Source of the DNA: Quercus robur
Lineage: Eukaryota; Streptophyta; Magnoliopsida; Fagales; Fagaceae
Direction of reading: 5' to 3'
NCBI RefSeq assembly: GCF_932294415.1
Contig: NC_065541.1
Coordinates: 33,079,790-33,143,789, forward strand
DNA length: 64,000 bases
Part shown: one piece after another, positions 45,401 to 59,109 of the stretch
Layout of the letters: each line of letters begins with the position of its first letter
Numbering within the stretch: the first letter of the stretch is position 1
Program-made: the position numbers and the translations under genes
The notes under the pieces: generated by a model
Database searches by the model: none
Seen by the model: the letters and a program-made list of their open reading frames with translations, nothing else
What the model was told of the DNA's origin: nothing

Positions 45401-45944
45401 GAAGGGAAGAATTTGTGGTTAATATTGTGAATAAATTATGGTTATGATTATCTTTCTTGGATATAATTTATATTGTATGGTTCTACTTCCACATTAGCAA
45501 CCATGACGTGAAATAATGGTGTATATCACATTCATGGAGAGAAGTACAGATTTTATAAGATATGGGAATGTGACTAATATATGAATTATTGCCAAACTGT
45601 TTGCTTAAGCGACATCAGACTAAATATTTTGTATCACTACCAAACGACTTGTAGTTTTCCCTTTGCGTATATTATCTATTAATGCTATTTAGAAATCTAT
45701 ACCAGTTAATTGAGGGCGTATAGGTACAAGACTTTAATTTTTCCACTCTACAAGACAAGTAGCATAGCGTGTAAGTATCTTCAGGTTTGTATAGCAATTA
45801 AATCTCCCAACCACCTCTCAACCCTAAACTTTGAATCAAGCTGACTCATATATTTTACAACTGATATTTATTTATCGCAGCAGCCCCATTTTACTTCAAT
45901 GTTAAAGGTTGTTTCAGACAAGTAGTACAAACTTTGAATATCAA
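42486..45944. other. Intergenic DNA between the two GDSL genes
   Basis: Holds the 3' UTR of gene 1 and upstream DNA of gene 2. A repeat word set at 43270-43390 (Ty/MITE-like, with TTAAATTATCGAAATGCATG) recurs diverged at 50090-50190. GA-rich microsatellite at 44173-44210. The 94-codon frame at 45009-45293 shows no recognised domain and I do not call it a gene. Confidence 0.5.
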
Positions 45945-48900
45945 ATGGCATACATATGCATGTATATCAAATGTTTCCTTTTAACCCAATTTCTTCTGAC
46001 ACTAGTTGTCAGAACTGGTGCCAAAGTTCCAGCAATTATCGTGTTTGGGGACTCATCCGTAGATGCTGGAAATAACAACCAGATCCCAACTATTGCCAGG
46101 AGCAATTTTGAGCCTTATGGTCGTGACTTTTCAGGTCGCAAGGCAACTGGAAGGTTCTCTAATGGCCGAATTGCCACAGATTTTGTTTCTGAGGCATTTG
46201 GTCTCAAGCCAACCATACCAGCGTACTTGGATCCAGCATATAATATAGCTGACTTTGCCACTGGAGTTACCTTTGCTTCTGCTGGGACTGGCTATGACAA
46301 TGCCACTTCTAATGTGTTGGTAATTAAGTCCCATTCATAACAAGTATTGTCCTCTGGTTATATGCTGATCATTTCCTTATTATTATTATTATTTTTTTTT
46401 GGATAAAAGCTGATCATTTCATTATGCTATATATTTATGATACAAGTTTCATGTCTATCTCTTACTCTCTGGGCTCAGTGTTTTACTTTCCACCACTAAT
46501 TTAAGGTTGCATAATCTTTTAAGTTTTTTTTTTTAATAATTAATTTGCAAATCTTTAAACACAGTAAGCATTCTTTCTGCCTATGTTTCAGCATTTGAAT
46601 TCGTTGAAGTGCACGCTTACATGACAGGACAGCTCGATATATTTTGAGGCCTAATTAAAGCAATAATTTTAAGTAAATTTTTTCTAATATCAAATTAATT
46701 AAAGAACGTGTGTATAACTTGCTGCATTAAATTTTAATTTGAAATCTATATTTGTCACTTTTTGAGTTGCAAAATTAAGAATGAAGTTTTGTATTCAATT
46801 TTTAATATAACTAATCCACTTTTCTTGTGATTAGTAATTGATATTAGAATATTAGATAGAATTTTATTAATTTTTATTTAGGAATAAAATTATTTGTGTA
46901 GAAGCAATTGTAGCATATATTTCTTTAAGCAATAGATGTATTGTAAAAGAAGAAATTCTTTTTAAAAATTTAGTTTATCATTTGGATTATTTTCTTCTAT
47001 TTGTAAAACTTATTTTAAAACTTTTATCTCTAAAAGTAAATATATATGTCAATTTTTTTTTTTTTAAGTTTTTGCTTATTACTATTAGTAGCAAATTTAA
47101 CAATACATCCCAGTTAAAATCGAAATAATTTTCTAATATTCATATGTTTATTTTTCTAGTAGACATTGGAAAGATATTTCATCTACAACATAAAGTTATA
47201 ATACAACTAAAATAAATTCTTAAGCTTAGAACAATATAACTTAATTAATCAAATCACTATTGTAACTTCACTTAACATTAGAATTAACCAGAATCTCAAC
47301 CTTCACAACTAAAGATGAATTAACTTCTTCTCAAAAAAAAAAAAAAAAGATGAATTAACTTAAAATCAAACTAATACTACAAATTTTCACATCAATTATA
47401 TAAACATAAGATATAATCATATAAAAATAAAATAAATTTATCTTCCTTAATTATGATTTTTGATATTAAGTTCAGTAGTAAAAGAGAAAAAGATTGGGTT
47501 TAATGGTAATTGGTTATGAAGAGATACTTTTTTTACTTAGAGAAAAAGTGCAAAACAAATGTATGGGTTTAATTTGGTTTTTAGTTAGACATTGACCATT
47601 TTTTCAAGCCAAAAAAATAATAATAAATAGATAGGAGACATAAATTGTTTTCAGTTGCTATATATAAAAACATGTTATTATGATCAAAATTTTGGGACTT
47701 TTTTCACTTCTATGGCCTTAGGCAATTGTTTGAATGGCCTATATGGTAGACCTGTCCCTGTTCCGTTTATCTTTACACATTAATTTATTATTTGTACAAA
47801 TCTTTATGCATGTGTTTCTACAGCATACAAAACAACATAGAATTTTTAAAAAATACACTCCCTCCCATAAAATATGGAATCGCTAAAATTTAAAAATTTT
47901 AAAAATACACACACTCCCATAAAACATGAAATTCCTAAAATTTTGAATGTAATGCTTATGTGATATTGTTTTATGTGTAAACAGATAATTGTGCAATACT
48001 TATTCCATAAATTTTTTAGCTTAACACATAACCTCTTATATGATCTTGTTTTATATAAAATTATAACTCTAAATATGGACTTGGATCATCAAATAAGAAA
48101 TTGAGAGCAAACCACTATTTATTTTAATGGATGTTTTAAGAATTCACAAATTAAATAATACTAGGATTTGAAGTGTTGCATTTTAAACTTTAGGGATTAT
48201 GTATTTAAGGAGAAACTGCAAGTAGATTTTGTGTACTTTTCCTTTTTTTTTTTTTAACATAATATATACTTTTATTTTTGTACCCGCCATTTTTTTTTTT
48301 TTGATAGTTGTACCCGCTAAATTAGATCCATACGACATGCCTACTCTAAATTATTAGTAATTATCACCTAATGTTTTGCAAAAATTTGTTTCCCTTGCAG
48401 TCTGTGATACCAATTTGGAAGGAATTAGTGTACTATGAAGACTATCAGAAGAGGTTGAGAGCCTATCTTGGAGAAACTAAGGCTAACCAAGTAATAAGTG
48501 ACGCTTTGTACATGATAAGCATGGGAACGAATGATTTCCTTGAGAACTACTACACCTTGCCAGCTGGTCGACAATCCCAATTCACGGTTACACAGTACGA
48601 GGACTTTTTGATTGGAATTGCCGGAAATTTCATCAAGGAACTCTATGGTCTAGGAGCTCGAAAAATATCCTTAGGAGGGTTACCTCCAATGGGGTGTTTG
48701 CCATTGGAGAGAGCCACTAATATTGCTGGTGGCAATCAATGCGTGGAGAGCTACAACAATGTGGCTTTAGAGTTCAATGGAAAGTTGAAGATGTTAGCAA
48801 CTACGCTGAACAAGGATCTTCCTGGGCTCAAATTGGTGTTTTCAAATCCATACTATATATTCACCTATCTTATAAGAAGACCTGCTACCTATGGTAAGTT

Positions 48901-49515
48901 ATAACTGTGCCTGTATGTGCACCTCTGCCATTCCATGTATTTCACTTTCACTCATTACTACACAATTAATTAATGTACCGTTTTTTCCTTTTATCCTTTC
49001 AAGTTTCAACCAGCGCTTGGAAAATCTGATAGCCAATATATGTCACTACATTGACATTTAAGCTGTCATTACTCAGTAGCCACTTTAATTAGTTAAGTAG
49101 TTGGGTGGTAGATATATTTAATAGGTTCCATTGAATTTTCAGTTTTTTGCTGGATTATTTAATATGTGCTTAATTTGGTAGCTGTCTGTCATCTCATTAA
49201 TTAATAACTGTTGTTTTGTCAAAAAAAAAAATTAATAACTGTTGACTTGAGAGGCTGAAAATTAATTGTAGATATTTTGACCTCTTAATTAATTAACTAT
49301 TTGTTCTTAATTAATGGACAGGATTTGACGTGACTTCAATGGGCTGTTGTGCAACCGGAATGTTCGAGATGGGTTACTCATGCAATCGAAATAATTTATT
49401 GACCTGCACAAATGCGGACAAATATGTATTTTGGGATGCCTTCCACCCAACACAAAAAACCAATAGTATCATCTCCAATTATCTGGTGAAGACTGCTTTG
49501 GCTGGGTTCCTTTAA
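45945..49515 (+). CDS. GDSL esterase/lipase 2, 3 exons
   Basis: Close paralogue of the GDSL gene at 38819-42485. Exons 45945-46319, 48401-48893 and 49322-49515 (GT..AG, phases 0 and 1, same positions as gene 1) give 353 aa. ATG 45945 begins a hydrophobic signal peptide (CFLLTQFLLTLVV) ending near residue 26. Catalytic blocks: FGDSSVDAGNN with Ser37, GRFSNGR, FASAGTGYDNAT, GTNDF with Asn169, DAFHP with Asp328 and His331. Extra residues relative to gene 1 are one in the N-terminus and one in exon 2 (PAGRQSQ against PKRQSQ). Intron 1 (2.08 kb) is long and intron 2 (0.43 kb) short, the reverse of gene 1. It appears intact. Confidence 0.95.
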
Positions 49516-49853
49516 TTTCCGTTTTAGCATATATAAATATATAATGTATCCTTATCAAGCTATGCCTAGGCCTAGCTAGCTAGCAACATTGTGAATGCTC
49601 ATATATATTTATTATGCTTTAAACTCGAATAACCGTATTTATAGTATGCTATATGGTATATGGTCTATCGAACAATACAAAGCTTGTAATTTATTTCTTT
49701 CCACTTGAGGACCTGATCAAGTTATGTTAAAATTATATGGAACCTTCAATAATAGATTCACATATTACTAGTTTTCCCTAATCTTTCTCTTCGTTTTTCC
49801 CAATAGTTACCTGTCATCGAGCTTATGCGAAAAACTTCCACGATTCTATCAAC

Positions 49854-49885
<32 letters not shown>

Positions 49886-50334
49886 ACACAACAAAAAAAA
49901 AAATTTCTGAACACTGTTATATATGTTTTGATGTATGTTGATAATACCCACAATTGTTTTGTGGGTACCATTTATTTATGTTATATTGCCTTATTTTCAA
50001 AACTTTTTTTGAGTCTAATTTTCTTTGAATCACTTTGGATAGGAACTAGGACACACAATTAAAATAACTACCCCATATTAATTAGGACAAATTATACATT
50101 TCCACAATAAACAATAACCCCAATTACACTTTTAGTCCTTAAACTAATGAAGCGCATGATTGACCCCTCAAAAATATAACGTCATTTTAATGTCCCCTTG
50201 TCTGTTTTGTTGTTAAGTCTGATGAAATTTAGGGTTGAAATACCAATTTGCCTTCACTTTAAATATATGACTGAATGGTAAATTGGTCTTTAAATACTAA
50301 ATTACATTAGTTAACAACAAGATAGATGACATAG
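49516..50334. other. Downstream DNA with a 31-base C run
   Basis: Gene 2 3' UTR at the start. A C homopolymer of 31 bases lies at 49855-49885, then A-rich DNA and a diverged repeat at about 50090-50190. No gene seen. Confidence 0.6.
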
Positions 50335-50604
50335 GGTTAAGTGTTATTTTTTTTTTAATAATTGAGGAGTTGTTTATGTGTTTCAATCGATCGAGGGGTT
50401 AGGTACTTAGGGTTAAGTGTTATTTTTTTTAATAATTGAGGAGTTGTTTATGTGTTTTTTTAATAATTGAGGAGTTGTTTATGTGTTTCAATCGATCAAG
50501 GGGTTAGGTACTTAGGGTTAAGTGATTTTTTTTTTTTTTTTAAATAATTGAGGAGTTGTTTATGTGTTTCAATCGATTGAGGGGTTAGGTACTTAGGGTT
50601 AAGT

Positions 50605-50641
<37 letters not shown>

Positions 50642-50695
50642 ATTGAGGAGTTGTTTATGTGTTTCAATCGATTGAGGGGTTAGGTACTTAGGGTA
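50335..50695 (+). repeat. Minisatellite, units of about 80-100 bp
   Basis: About five units containing AATAATTGAGGAGTTGTTTA, GTGTTTCAATCGATCGAGG and GGTTAGGTACTTAGGGTTAA. Units differ mainly in the length of their T runs (up to about 34). One unit is truncated after GTTTATGTGTTTT. Confidence 0.9.
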
Positions 50696-51330
50696 ATAAT
50701 TTAGGATGGTAATTTGTAATTTTTCCTATTAATTTAGAAATAATTCTTTTTTTTTTTTTTTAAATTACTCTTATCAGTATCAAGGTCACATATGATAATA
50801 ACTTTGACATTGTGTAACTCATATTACATTGAGTAGCTAGTAACTCCACTATTTTTATTGGTTTTCATTTGAGAAATGCTATGTCGACCCACTACATTTT
50901 TAAAAAACTTTTCACAGCAAGTCTTAAATGGTAGGTTTACTTATGATTTATTGTGAAAGTGTTTTAGACGTACCACTTCTCTTTTAATTTCGGTTTCATG
51001 CTAACCTTTTTCTTATATATATTCTTTTAATTTTTTATATTTTCAGGCAAGCTCACATCAACGGGTAACTCATGCCACGTTAATTAAAGCCACAATTTAG
51101 TGGTTTTTTAGCATTTTCTTTTTTATTTTATAAAAATTTAAAACAATAGGAGATGTCCGGTTAAAAAAGTATTGGAGGTAAGTTAAACCTGTAAAAAATT
51201 AAGTACAAGTCAAATTTGACTCTGTGACCGTCACATGACTCTCATTGCATGCTATTTCTTAACCCCTCTCTCTCTTTGGAAATATTTTGGTCATTGTAGG
51301 CATGCGGTAATGGTAATATACGTCACATAG

Positions 51331-51557
51331 GGTCCGTTTGAATACAACTTATTTTTACTGAAACTAAAAACTGAAAATATTGTAGTAAAATAACGTTTAA
51401 ATGTGTGAATAGTGCCATGGGATCTGTGAACAGTGCACTTTGTCTCCTGCACAATGAATTCATGTGATGTTACTGTTCATACGCGCTGGGGAAAAAAAAA
51501 AAGAAAAGAAAAAAGGCAGAAAATGCAAACGTTGTAACGTGTCGTGGATCCAAACAC
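51331..51557. mobile_element. hAT-type MITE with 8-bp target duplication
   Basis: Starts GGTCCGTTTGAATACAACTT and ends GTGGATCCAAACAC (imperfect inverted ends). Perfect 8-bp duplications TCACATAG at 51323-51330 and 51558-51565 fit the hAT superfamily. Same family as 22661-22868. Confidence 0.85.
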
Positions 51558-51808
51558 TCACATAGTAATTTTATCACATAGTATGCCATTATGGTAATTT
51601 ACATCACATTATATAGTAACTAGTTTTATAACCCCTTTTTTTTGGTTACAGTGGGGCTCATAGGCTCCACTAGTTACGTGTTAACCTATTTCTTTTTGAT
51701 ATTTTTAAATTTATATATATATTTTTGTCATTTTTGGCATGCAATAACAAAATTTCACATGATAGCAATATTTATTTTAAGGAAAAGATAGTAACTAGTA
51801 ATTTTACT

Positions 51809-51977
51809 CACTACAAGAAATCTGGATTTAGGCCGCATTTTTTTTTTTTGGCAACGTTTCCAAATATGCCACTATAGGAACTCTATTGCAGCAGTTTTAT
51901 AAAACGCTGCTAAAGAATGAATATATATTTTTTGCAACGTTTTACAAATGTTGTCTAAACCCAAATTTCTTGTAGTG
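51809..51977. mobile_element. CACTA-type MITE
   Basis: Starts CACTACAAGAAATCTGGATT and ends AAATTTCTTGTAGTG, perfect inverted terminal 12-15 bp. Flanks ACT and ATT are near-matching 3-bp duplications. The length is 169 bp with no coding capacity. CACTA ends with 3-bp duplications define the superfamily. Confidence 0.9.
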
Positions 51978-52016
51978 ATTGCATTCTCATATTACATTGA
52001 GTAATAACTTCACAGT

Positions 52017-55000
52017 TGTTGGGGGCATTTTTCGTTCATTGCCCACATGATGTTAGGAGAGTCAAAACTGAGACACGATTGTAGGCTTGAAACATGGCCC
52101 AAAAGCTGTCAGTGAAGTGTGAAAGACCCATTTTTCTCTAAGTCTAGGTTGCATCCAACAAATATTATAATAAGGCCCCAAAAATACCTCCTACAAAGAT
52201 AAGCTAGCACAAAGGATGGCTTACCACAACAAGTGCTTAAATAATAGTCTAGCGGTAAGCAAGAGAAGAGTCCCAACGGTAAATGTTTGGAAAATCAATA
52301 AATGTATTTGCATAGTAAAAATTATGCTTTTCCTCCATAGTTGGTTAATATAGAAGTTGTCCCATTATAACAAGTACATGAGGAAAAAGGGTCCAACAAT
52401 GAATATGACAGACCTCCAGTGGTAACGTCTAATTAGTCAATAAATGTGTTTACATGATAAAAATCATATAGTTTCTTTATTATTATCAAGTTATCATGAG
52501 GGAAAACTTCCATAGGATCCAAAACATTATGGCTTTCATCATAATAACAATAAACAAGGATTAAAGGCTTCATAATTACAAGAAAAAGAGGGAAAAATAG
52601 GATGGAATGAAGGGAGAGAGAGATTTCAATTTAGTGTAGCACATATTGAACTAAGATTTTTGGAATATCTATATGTGGGGTATGAATGGTGCAGTGTAGG
52701 CTATTTTTGAGTGAGTGGGTATTTAAGTTTGTGGTGGTGTGATGGAGTTAATGTTGAGGCTAAGGCTTTTGTGGGTAAAGAATTGTTTGTGACTGATTAG
52801 GAAACATTTATGGGCTGTGAATATGCAGAAAAAGAAAGGGAATGTTTGAGGCTAAGTGAGTGTGGGCTAAGGGGGATGATTTATGAGTTTGGGGAGAGTT
52901 GAACCACAAGCAAAGTGACAAGAAAATCAGAAATTTTAGAGGGGTTTGGTGTCGATTTTAAGGTTCTGGTATTTTTTGAGAAGATGGAATGTGATATTTA
53001 TGGATAAGTGCATATGAGCATTTATGGACTAACGGCTAGTTTCTGAACTAAGGGACTGACTAATAGGCTGAAAATAGCATGATGGGCGAGGAATTTTATG
53101 ATAAGATTTGTTGTCCTCCATAAGTTGATGGTAGTTCCCTTTTATATCGAAACTTAGGGGATTGATTAGCAAAAGTCCAAAAACATAGGACTGATTAGGG
53201 GCAGGACAACAGACTTAATTATCCTAGAATTTGGCCTAAAATGAGAGATTTTCTTTTGGGGCTGTTTTGCTTTCTTTGGGCAATGTCGCATATGGGTAAA
53301 AATTAGCATAATCTTGCATTAAATGCTAAGAATTTTGAGATTGTGTTTAGCCAATGGAATTAAGGTAGGTATTAAGGAGGAATTCTAGTGCTGCAACTGA
53401 GATTTGGACCCTAGGAAGTAGGATTCAACATCCCAAGCTAGGTGTCAAAGTTTAAGTCCACTTCAGAGGGTTCCGTTGGAGATCCCTTTATGGCCTCCAA
53501 ACCACATGTTCCCAAATTTTCCCTTATAGGATTCATGGGCTTGATTCCTGAACCAATTACATATATTTTTAGTAATAAAATAAACTATTTGGTTCAGGAT
53601 TTCATGAGCTTGGAGGTCTTAGTTATGGCTTCCTTGAGTTGTGACCAAAACTTGGGGAAGAAGGATATTTATTGCCTATTAGCCTTTATAGAATTCTTCA
53701 GTGGGGTCAGTTTGCACACATGAGCTATTTTGGCTGAGATTTCATGTTGGGCTTGGCCATAAAGGTTGAGTATTTTGTTGGGCCTTTGACTTGGTGGTTC
53801 TCTCCACTTGGGCCTACCTTTTTGCTTTCTCATTGTGAGCCCTACAAAATGGACAAAACTACCATATATTGCCATGGATTTCTATTCCACATGGGCTTTA
53901 GTTGTTAGTAGAAATAAAATGAATCCATAAGCTTTAATAAATATTTATGATAGGTTTTGGGTATTAATTTCCATGGGCTTTAAATAACAACTTGTAAAGT
54001 TTCTCATAATTTTTGCCATGGATTACTTTGTAAATGATATTTTCTTTGGGGCTTTTAAAATAATGACATCCAATATTTTCTTGAGAATAATATTTACCAT
54101 GGGTTTTAAATAGAGGCAATATCCATTGGTTTCAAATAAAATATGGTAACAACCACTATAATGGAATAATGTGATATTCTCATGAGTTTTTCTATAGATA
54201 ATCATAATGGGCATGTAGGATAAATAATTATCATGAGTTTTGGAAATAAATATTATGAATATTGTGATATAAAATAAATAATGACTATGAGTTTATAATA
54301 TGATATGAAATAAATAATCATAATTTTCCATGGGCTTTTATAAGATGATTGCCATGGGTTTTGAAAATAGATAATTGCGATAGATTTCATGGGCTTGTAA
54401 TATTATAGTAATAGATTCAAGAGCTTAAAGTATTATTCATCATTGGACTTTTAAGTAAAACACTTATGATATAGTATTTTGCCAAGTATTAATAACCTTG
54501 GATTTTTGATAAAATAGTATTAAATAGTTAGCTTAGACTTTTTATAAAACAGTGCCAAGTAGTTAGCTTGGGTTTTTGATAATGCCAAGTAATTAGCTTG
54601 GGCTTTTGATGTTGCTAATAAGAATTGGGCTTTTTGATGTTGCTAGCGGGAACTGGGCTTTTGATGTTTCCAATGAAAATTGATTTTTTTTTTAATATAT
54701 ATTGCCAGCAAGAACTGGGCTTTTAATGTTGCCAATGAAAATTGGGCTTTTTTGATATTGCCAGTAAGAACTGTTCTTTTGATAAATAAGTTGCCATGGA
54801 TTTAAATCATGGGCTTTGATCATGGATTTAAATTCCATTGATAAAATTGTTTTGCTATGGACTTGAATCATGGGTTCTTCAAATATTGCCAAGCATAAGT
54901 ATCTTGGGCTTTAAATAGAATGAGGTGTGTGTATTGGGCTCATAGGGCCGGTTTTGGGTTTAGTTAAATGATGATAATAAAATTAGATAAAATATGAGGT

Positions 55001-55180
55001 TTTTGGGCTTTTTGTGATAGTTTATATCATGACCCAATTTAGATAATGAGATATGAAATATTTGTGATTAACATAATAATAGGGCAAGAAATATTTGGGA
55101 GAGCCCAATAACTTATTTGTGGTATTTGAAAAAATATAGGTGATACTTAAATAATATTAGGTGTAAAAAAATTGCACCCT
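52017..55180 (+). mobile_element. Third LTR-type repeat related to the solo LTR family, right end uncertain
   Basis: Starts TGTTGGGGGCATTTTTCG, matching the start of the two solo LTRs, and shares later words such as CCTCCAAACCACA and CATGGGCTT-type motifs (compare 3420-3480 and 61555-61600). It is more diverged and carries expanded GGGCTTTTGATGTTGC-like repeats at 54480-54790. I found no matching right end or duplication. Confidence 0.5.
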
Positions 55181-55540
55181 AGCATTCAGCCCCTCAAGTC
55201 ACGTGTGATCAAATTATTAGTAATACTATATTTTTTGAAAAGAAAAATGTTAAGATCACACGTGCGAGTGTTTTTTTTTTTTTTTTTGAAAAATAGTGAT
55301 CTATTATAGATAATGAGATATGCAATATTTGTCGGCCAACGGGATGAGAAATATTCATGGAGGCCCAAAATAATATATGGGTGATATTCTGGGTTTTTTT
55401 TTTTTTTGGTGAATAAGTAAAAGTGATTAAATAGGATTAAGGCATGTGGCATGAGTGAAAAAATTGTACCTCAACCTTTAGCCCCCTGAGTATGTATGAT
55501 CAGCTTGCCTTTGGTCACACATATGAGTTTGAATGAGTCC
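55041..55540 (+). repeat. Direct duplication of about 267 bp
   Basis: Two diverged copies starting AGATAATGAGATATG at 55041 and 55308, both with GCCC(C)CT-type words: CAGCCCCTCAAGTC and TAGCCCCCTGAGTA. The copies differ by long T runs. Confidence 0.65.
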
Positions 55541-58330
55541 GTAAGCTTGTGTTGCATGGTCGAGAGAGAGAGAGAGAGATGGTGAGCTTGAAAGAGAGAG
55601 CTTCTTCCTCTTTTCTAAGACTAAGAGAACCCTTTTATCTCATTCCAAACTTCTTCCATCCTCCTTTTCTGATTCAACTCCTCTTGATTGAGTTTTTTCT
55701 TTTGCATTTGTAGTTCATAAATAGAATTTAGTTGTTGGTGGAATTGAAGCCGATGGCTAGGTGATATAAGCCTTTTTTTGCCATCGCATGATTTATGATG
55801 CTGTTAGTTCCATTGCTTCAATAGTAATTGAGAAGGACAATCCAATTAGTGCACCTCTGAAGTGGGTGCTATGAAGACATATTCTAGTCACAAAATTGCA
55901 TGGACTCTAGCCGCTACTGATGTTTTGTATGCAACGGTAAGAACTTTTGTCAGCCCCCATTCGATTTATGGGTCTTTGTAGGCCCATTAGTGATTGGCCT
56001 AATTGAATAAGCTGAAAGATTGATAATAAAGTGTTTTATTGACCCCTTCATAAAGCCAATATCATTGGTGATGTGATATTGTTCCGCTATAAGATTGTAT
56101 TCCATAATCTAATACACCGTTGGAATCTAGAGATGTTGAATTTAATAGTTGTTTGGTTCATGTAGGAGATATCCAGTTGAGTGGATTAAGAGGATAACAC
56201 TTTGGTGGAAACCCCCAAGTCTAATCTAGTAAGAATTCCAGCCGTGATAAATCTAGATCCTCCGATGATGGTTATTTAGATCAAATTGATACTTTTGTTA
56301 ATCCAACTATTGGTTCCATAGGTCCATGATGAAGCAATTTAAGGGAAGACCATTGCCGGTAGGATGAAGATTTATGAACCTATGGAAGAGATTTCTTCAA
56401 GAACTCATTATCTTCTTACATCCTTTCTTTCCTTTTTCTTCTATTCCTTGTCTTCATTCATGGCCTTGCATTTTTCTACCCTTATGGTTCCAGCAGCTTG
56501 GTGATAATAACAAGACATAGCTGAGGAAGTATGATGATGGATTTGAGGATACGGATACAGACTTCGGTAATTTTATGCCCCTTTCCACTTTCTCGTCATG
56601 TATATTTACAGCTGATGTATTTTCACTTCAGGTTTTGTTGCTGAAGATATAATGACAATTGACAAAAGCTTTGCTGATGCTGTTGCTGCTGGAGAGATTG
56701 TTTCTGAAGAGCTCCAGCTGTGATTTTGCCATATCTTCATGATGTTCCTTAGATTAAAAAATCTCCAAGCATGATCTAAAGTTGCTCATACTACTAGAGG
56801 GAATTACGGCTTGATATTGTTCATCTGCTCTTTTGTTGTTGGATAGTTGACTATGGTCTCTTACTTTACAAAAACGCTTGGAAAATTTCCTAATGTTGCT
56901 CTTAAAAATTATTAATCTTCAAGGGTGCTTGAAGGCATTGTAAAGAAACATTCTGGCTTCATGGTTGGAGGCAAGTTTGGTGTTGCTATGAGAGGACTAT
57001 TGCTCCAACTGTAGTCATATTTATTGTGCCACTGAATCATTTACTATTTGTGATGATGAAGATAGCTAATTTGAGGAGAATATTGCATCAATGATGGTTG
57101 AACTTTATCATTTGATCAAAGGGATGAAATCATGTTGTTTTGTCTTCTAGTGGTGCTTCTTCTCTAGTGGAGACCTTTGGCAATGGCTTTGTTGGAGTAG
57201 ATATTTATATTTTCTTGTGTGTATTTTTCAAAAAATTGCTTTGGTGATATATTATGATGTAATGTAATGTAAGCTTATACAACCATAATTGTTGTATTGA
57301 TATGTTTTGAAAAATTGGTCTAGTCACATGTGTTCTGTTTTATGAAATGACTTGAAATTGGTTCAGTCGTGTAGGCTGTGTTTTATTTAGCCATAAATTT
57401 CTTTTGTCAAGATATTTTTATTGTTAGAAAATTACTATTCTTAGACTCAAAAATCAAATTATGGTCATAGAGGCGATATCTATTTTTAAAATCACTTGCT
57501 AAACACATGACCATTTTATTTTGGAGAGATCCAGCCATAGAGGCTATTATCAAATTTGAATATTTATAAATTTGAAATATGTTTTGATCATTGAAAAATT
57601 GATGCACTTAGGCCAAAATATGGTAATGGAAGTTATATATTTTATTTTGTGGAAATAACTTGTTGGAATCATGATAGTTTATGTTGGAGATATCAAGTTG
57701 TAAAAGGTCATCATTGCAAGTAAGATCGAAATATAAATATCGATGTGAGAAAAAATATCTTGAAATACTCATAGTTGGTTTAAGGCAAACGATAATGCTT
57801 ACTAGTTATTTTCGAGGTAGTTTATTGGAAATATGATGATTGAGTTAAGTATGATATAGCTCCGACCATTTGCCATTGATAGGTTCTAGGAGATTTTTGC
57901 CTTCCGCCATGGCTAGACAATAATAGTCACTATCAAAAACCTCCTCACAAGATAAAGGTCTCTGGGTGCTGGGATGCCAGATTGATTGGGCCTTTTAGAT
58001 CAAAGCCCCCAAGTGTGAGGTAGTTGACATCCTTGATTATGCTCAAGATTCCAAAGATTCCAATGATATCGTACATGTGAATTTGATGATCCTAGTAAAA
58101 TGATGCATGGGGTCACCATGGCTTTAGGGTGCATGGGGTTACCATTGCCTTAATCTGTGTAGGGCTGCCACAACTTTAATGCTGAAAATAAAGCTTCTTT
58201 GATGACCTCCAATCTACTTGGTTCAGCGGACGATTTAGAAAAATTTTCTTTTATTGATTGGAACAAGACTGATGATTCTAGCGGCAAGGAGTTATTGCAT
58301 TTCTTGGATTATTCGAGCTTCTATATTGGG
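55541..58330 (+). other. Repeat-like DNA with unidentified exon-like fragments
   Basis: Possibly internal or captured sequence of the neighbouring LTR elements. Two stretches look more protein-like than the rest: about 56530-56720, where DGFEDTDTDFG joins FVAEDIMTIDKSFADAVAAG across a GT..AG gap, and about 56925-57010 (VLEGIVKKHSGFMVGG, then stop). I do not recognise the source protein. Confidence 0.35.
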
Positions 58331-58334
58331 ATGG

Positions 58335-58690
58335 AAAATTCTCGTCGGTTTTATGCCTACAAAATAGAAAAAACCCAATGTCTAAGAATCATGATGATAA
58401 TTGAATTAAATAATATGTTTTGTATTATAATTTTGATTAATGGTCGTAATAAAGATTGAGATAAAGTAATATATATTTAACGTGATAGTTTTGATTGAAT
58501 GATGTATGTGATATAATACTAAAGTAATTTGTATTGAGTGATGTAAGCATAGTAGAGTAACATATATTCAATATAAATTTAAAGATAGTGATGTGATGAC
58601 TTATCTTGAAAGTTCATGGCTCCAGCCGTATATCAGTGAACTGATGGCAATCTAGCAGCATGATGACATGAGTATAGCAGTGGAAAGTCC
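58335..58690 (+). mobile_element. Fragment of the same solo LTR family
   Basis: Matches about 1055-1650 and 59310-59600: TTTTATGCCTACAAAATAG, TCTAAGAATCATGAT, GACTTATCTTGAAAG, GGCTCCAGCCGTA. Both ends are lost. Confidence 0.7.
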
Positions 58691-59109
58691 ATGAATCATG
58701 ATAAATCTCTCTATGGCTTGACATTGAGAGCATGTATCACCAAGTTAGGATCTAAACTGAGCACCATGTTTTACTCCTAAGCAAAGATGTCAATGTATTT
58801 TTCATTAGATGGAGAAGGTACGTCAAGTACTGTTGGAGGTTCCTTAAATGGTTCAGCTATACCACTGAACAAGAATTCTACTTCCATTAGATGTGTTATC
58901 TTCTGGATATAGCCGTGAGTATTGTACTAGCTTCATTCGGCCTAGGACCCTTCTATTTGAGGCAACTAAGCCTCACGTGTCATTATGAGTAACAATATAT
59001 GCTTCCATTTGGTAGCCAGATTTATTCACATTGTGGCTGTGATTTGCCGTTGGATGCTTCTTTGTACTTTCTTTTACTTTCTTTTGGATCAAAAAATTTC
59101 TTTCATCAA

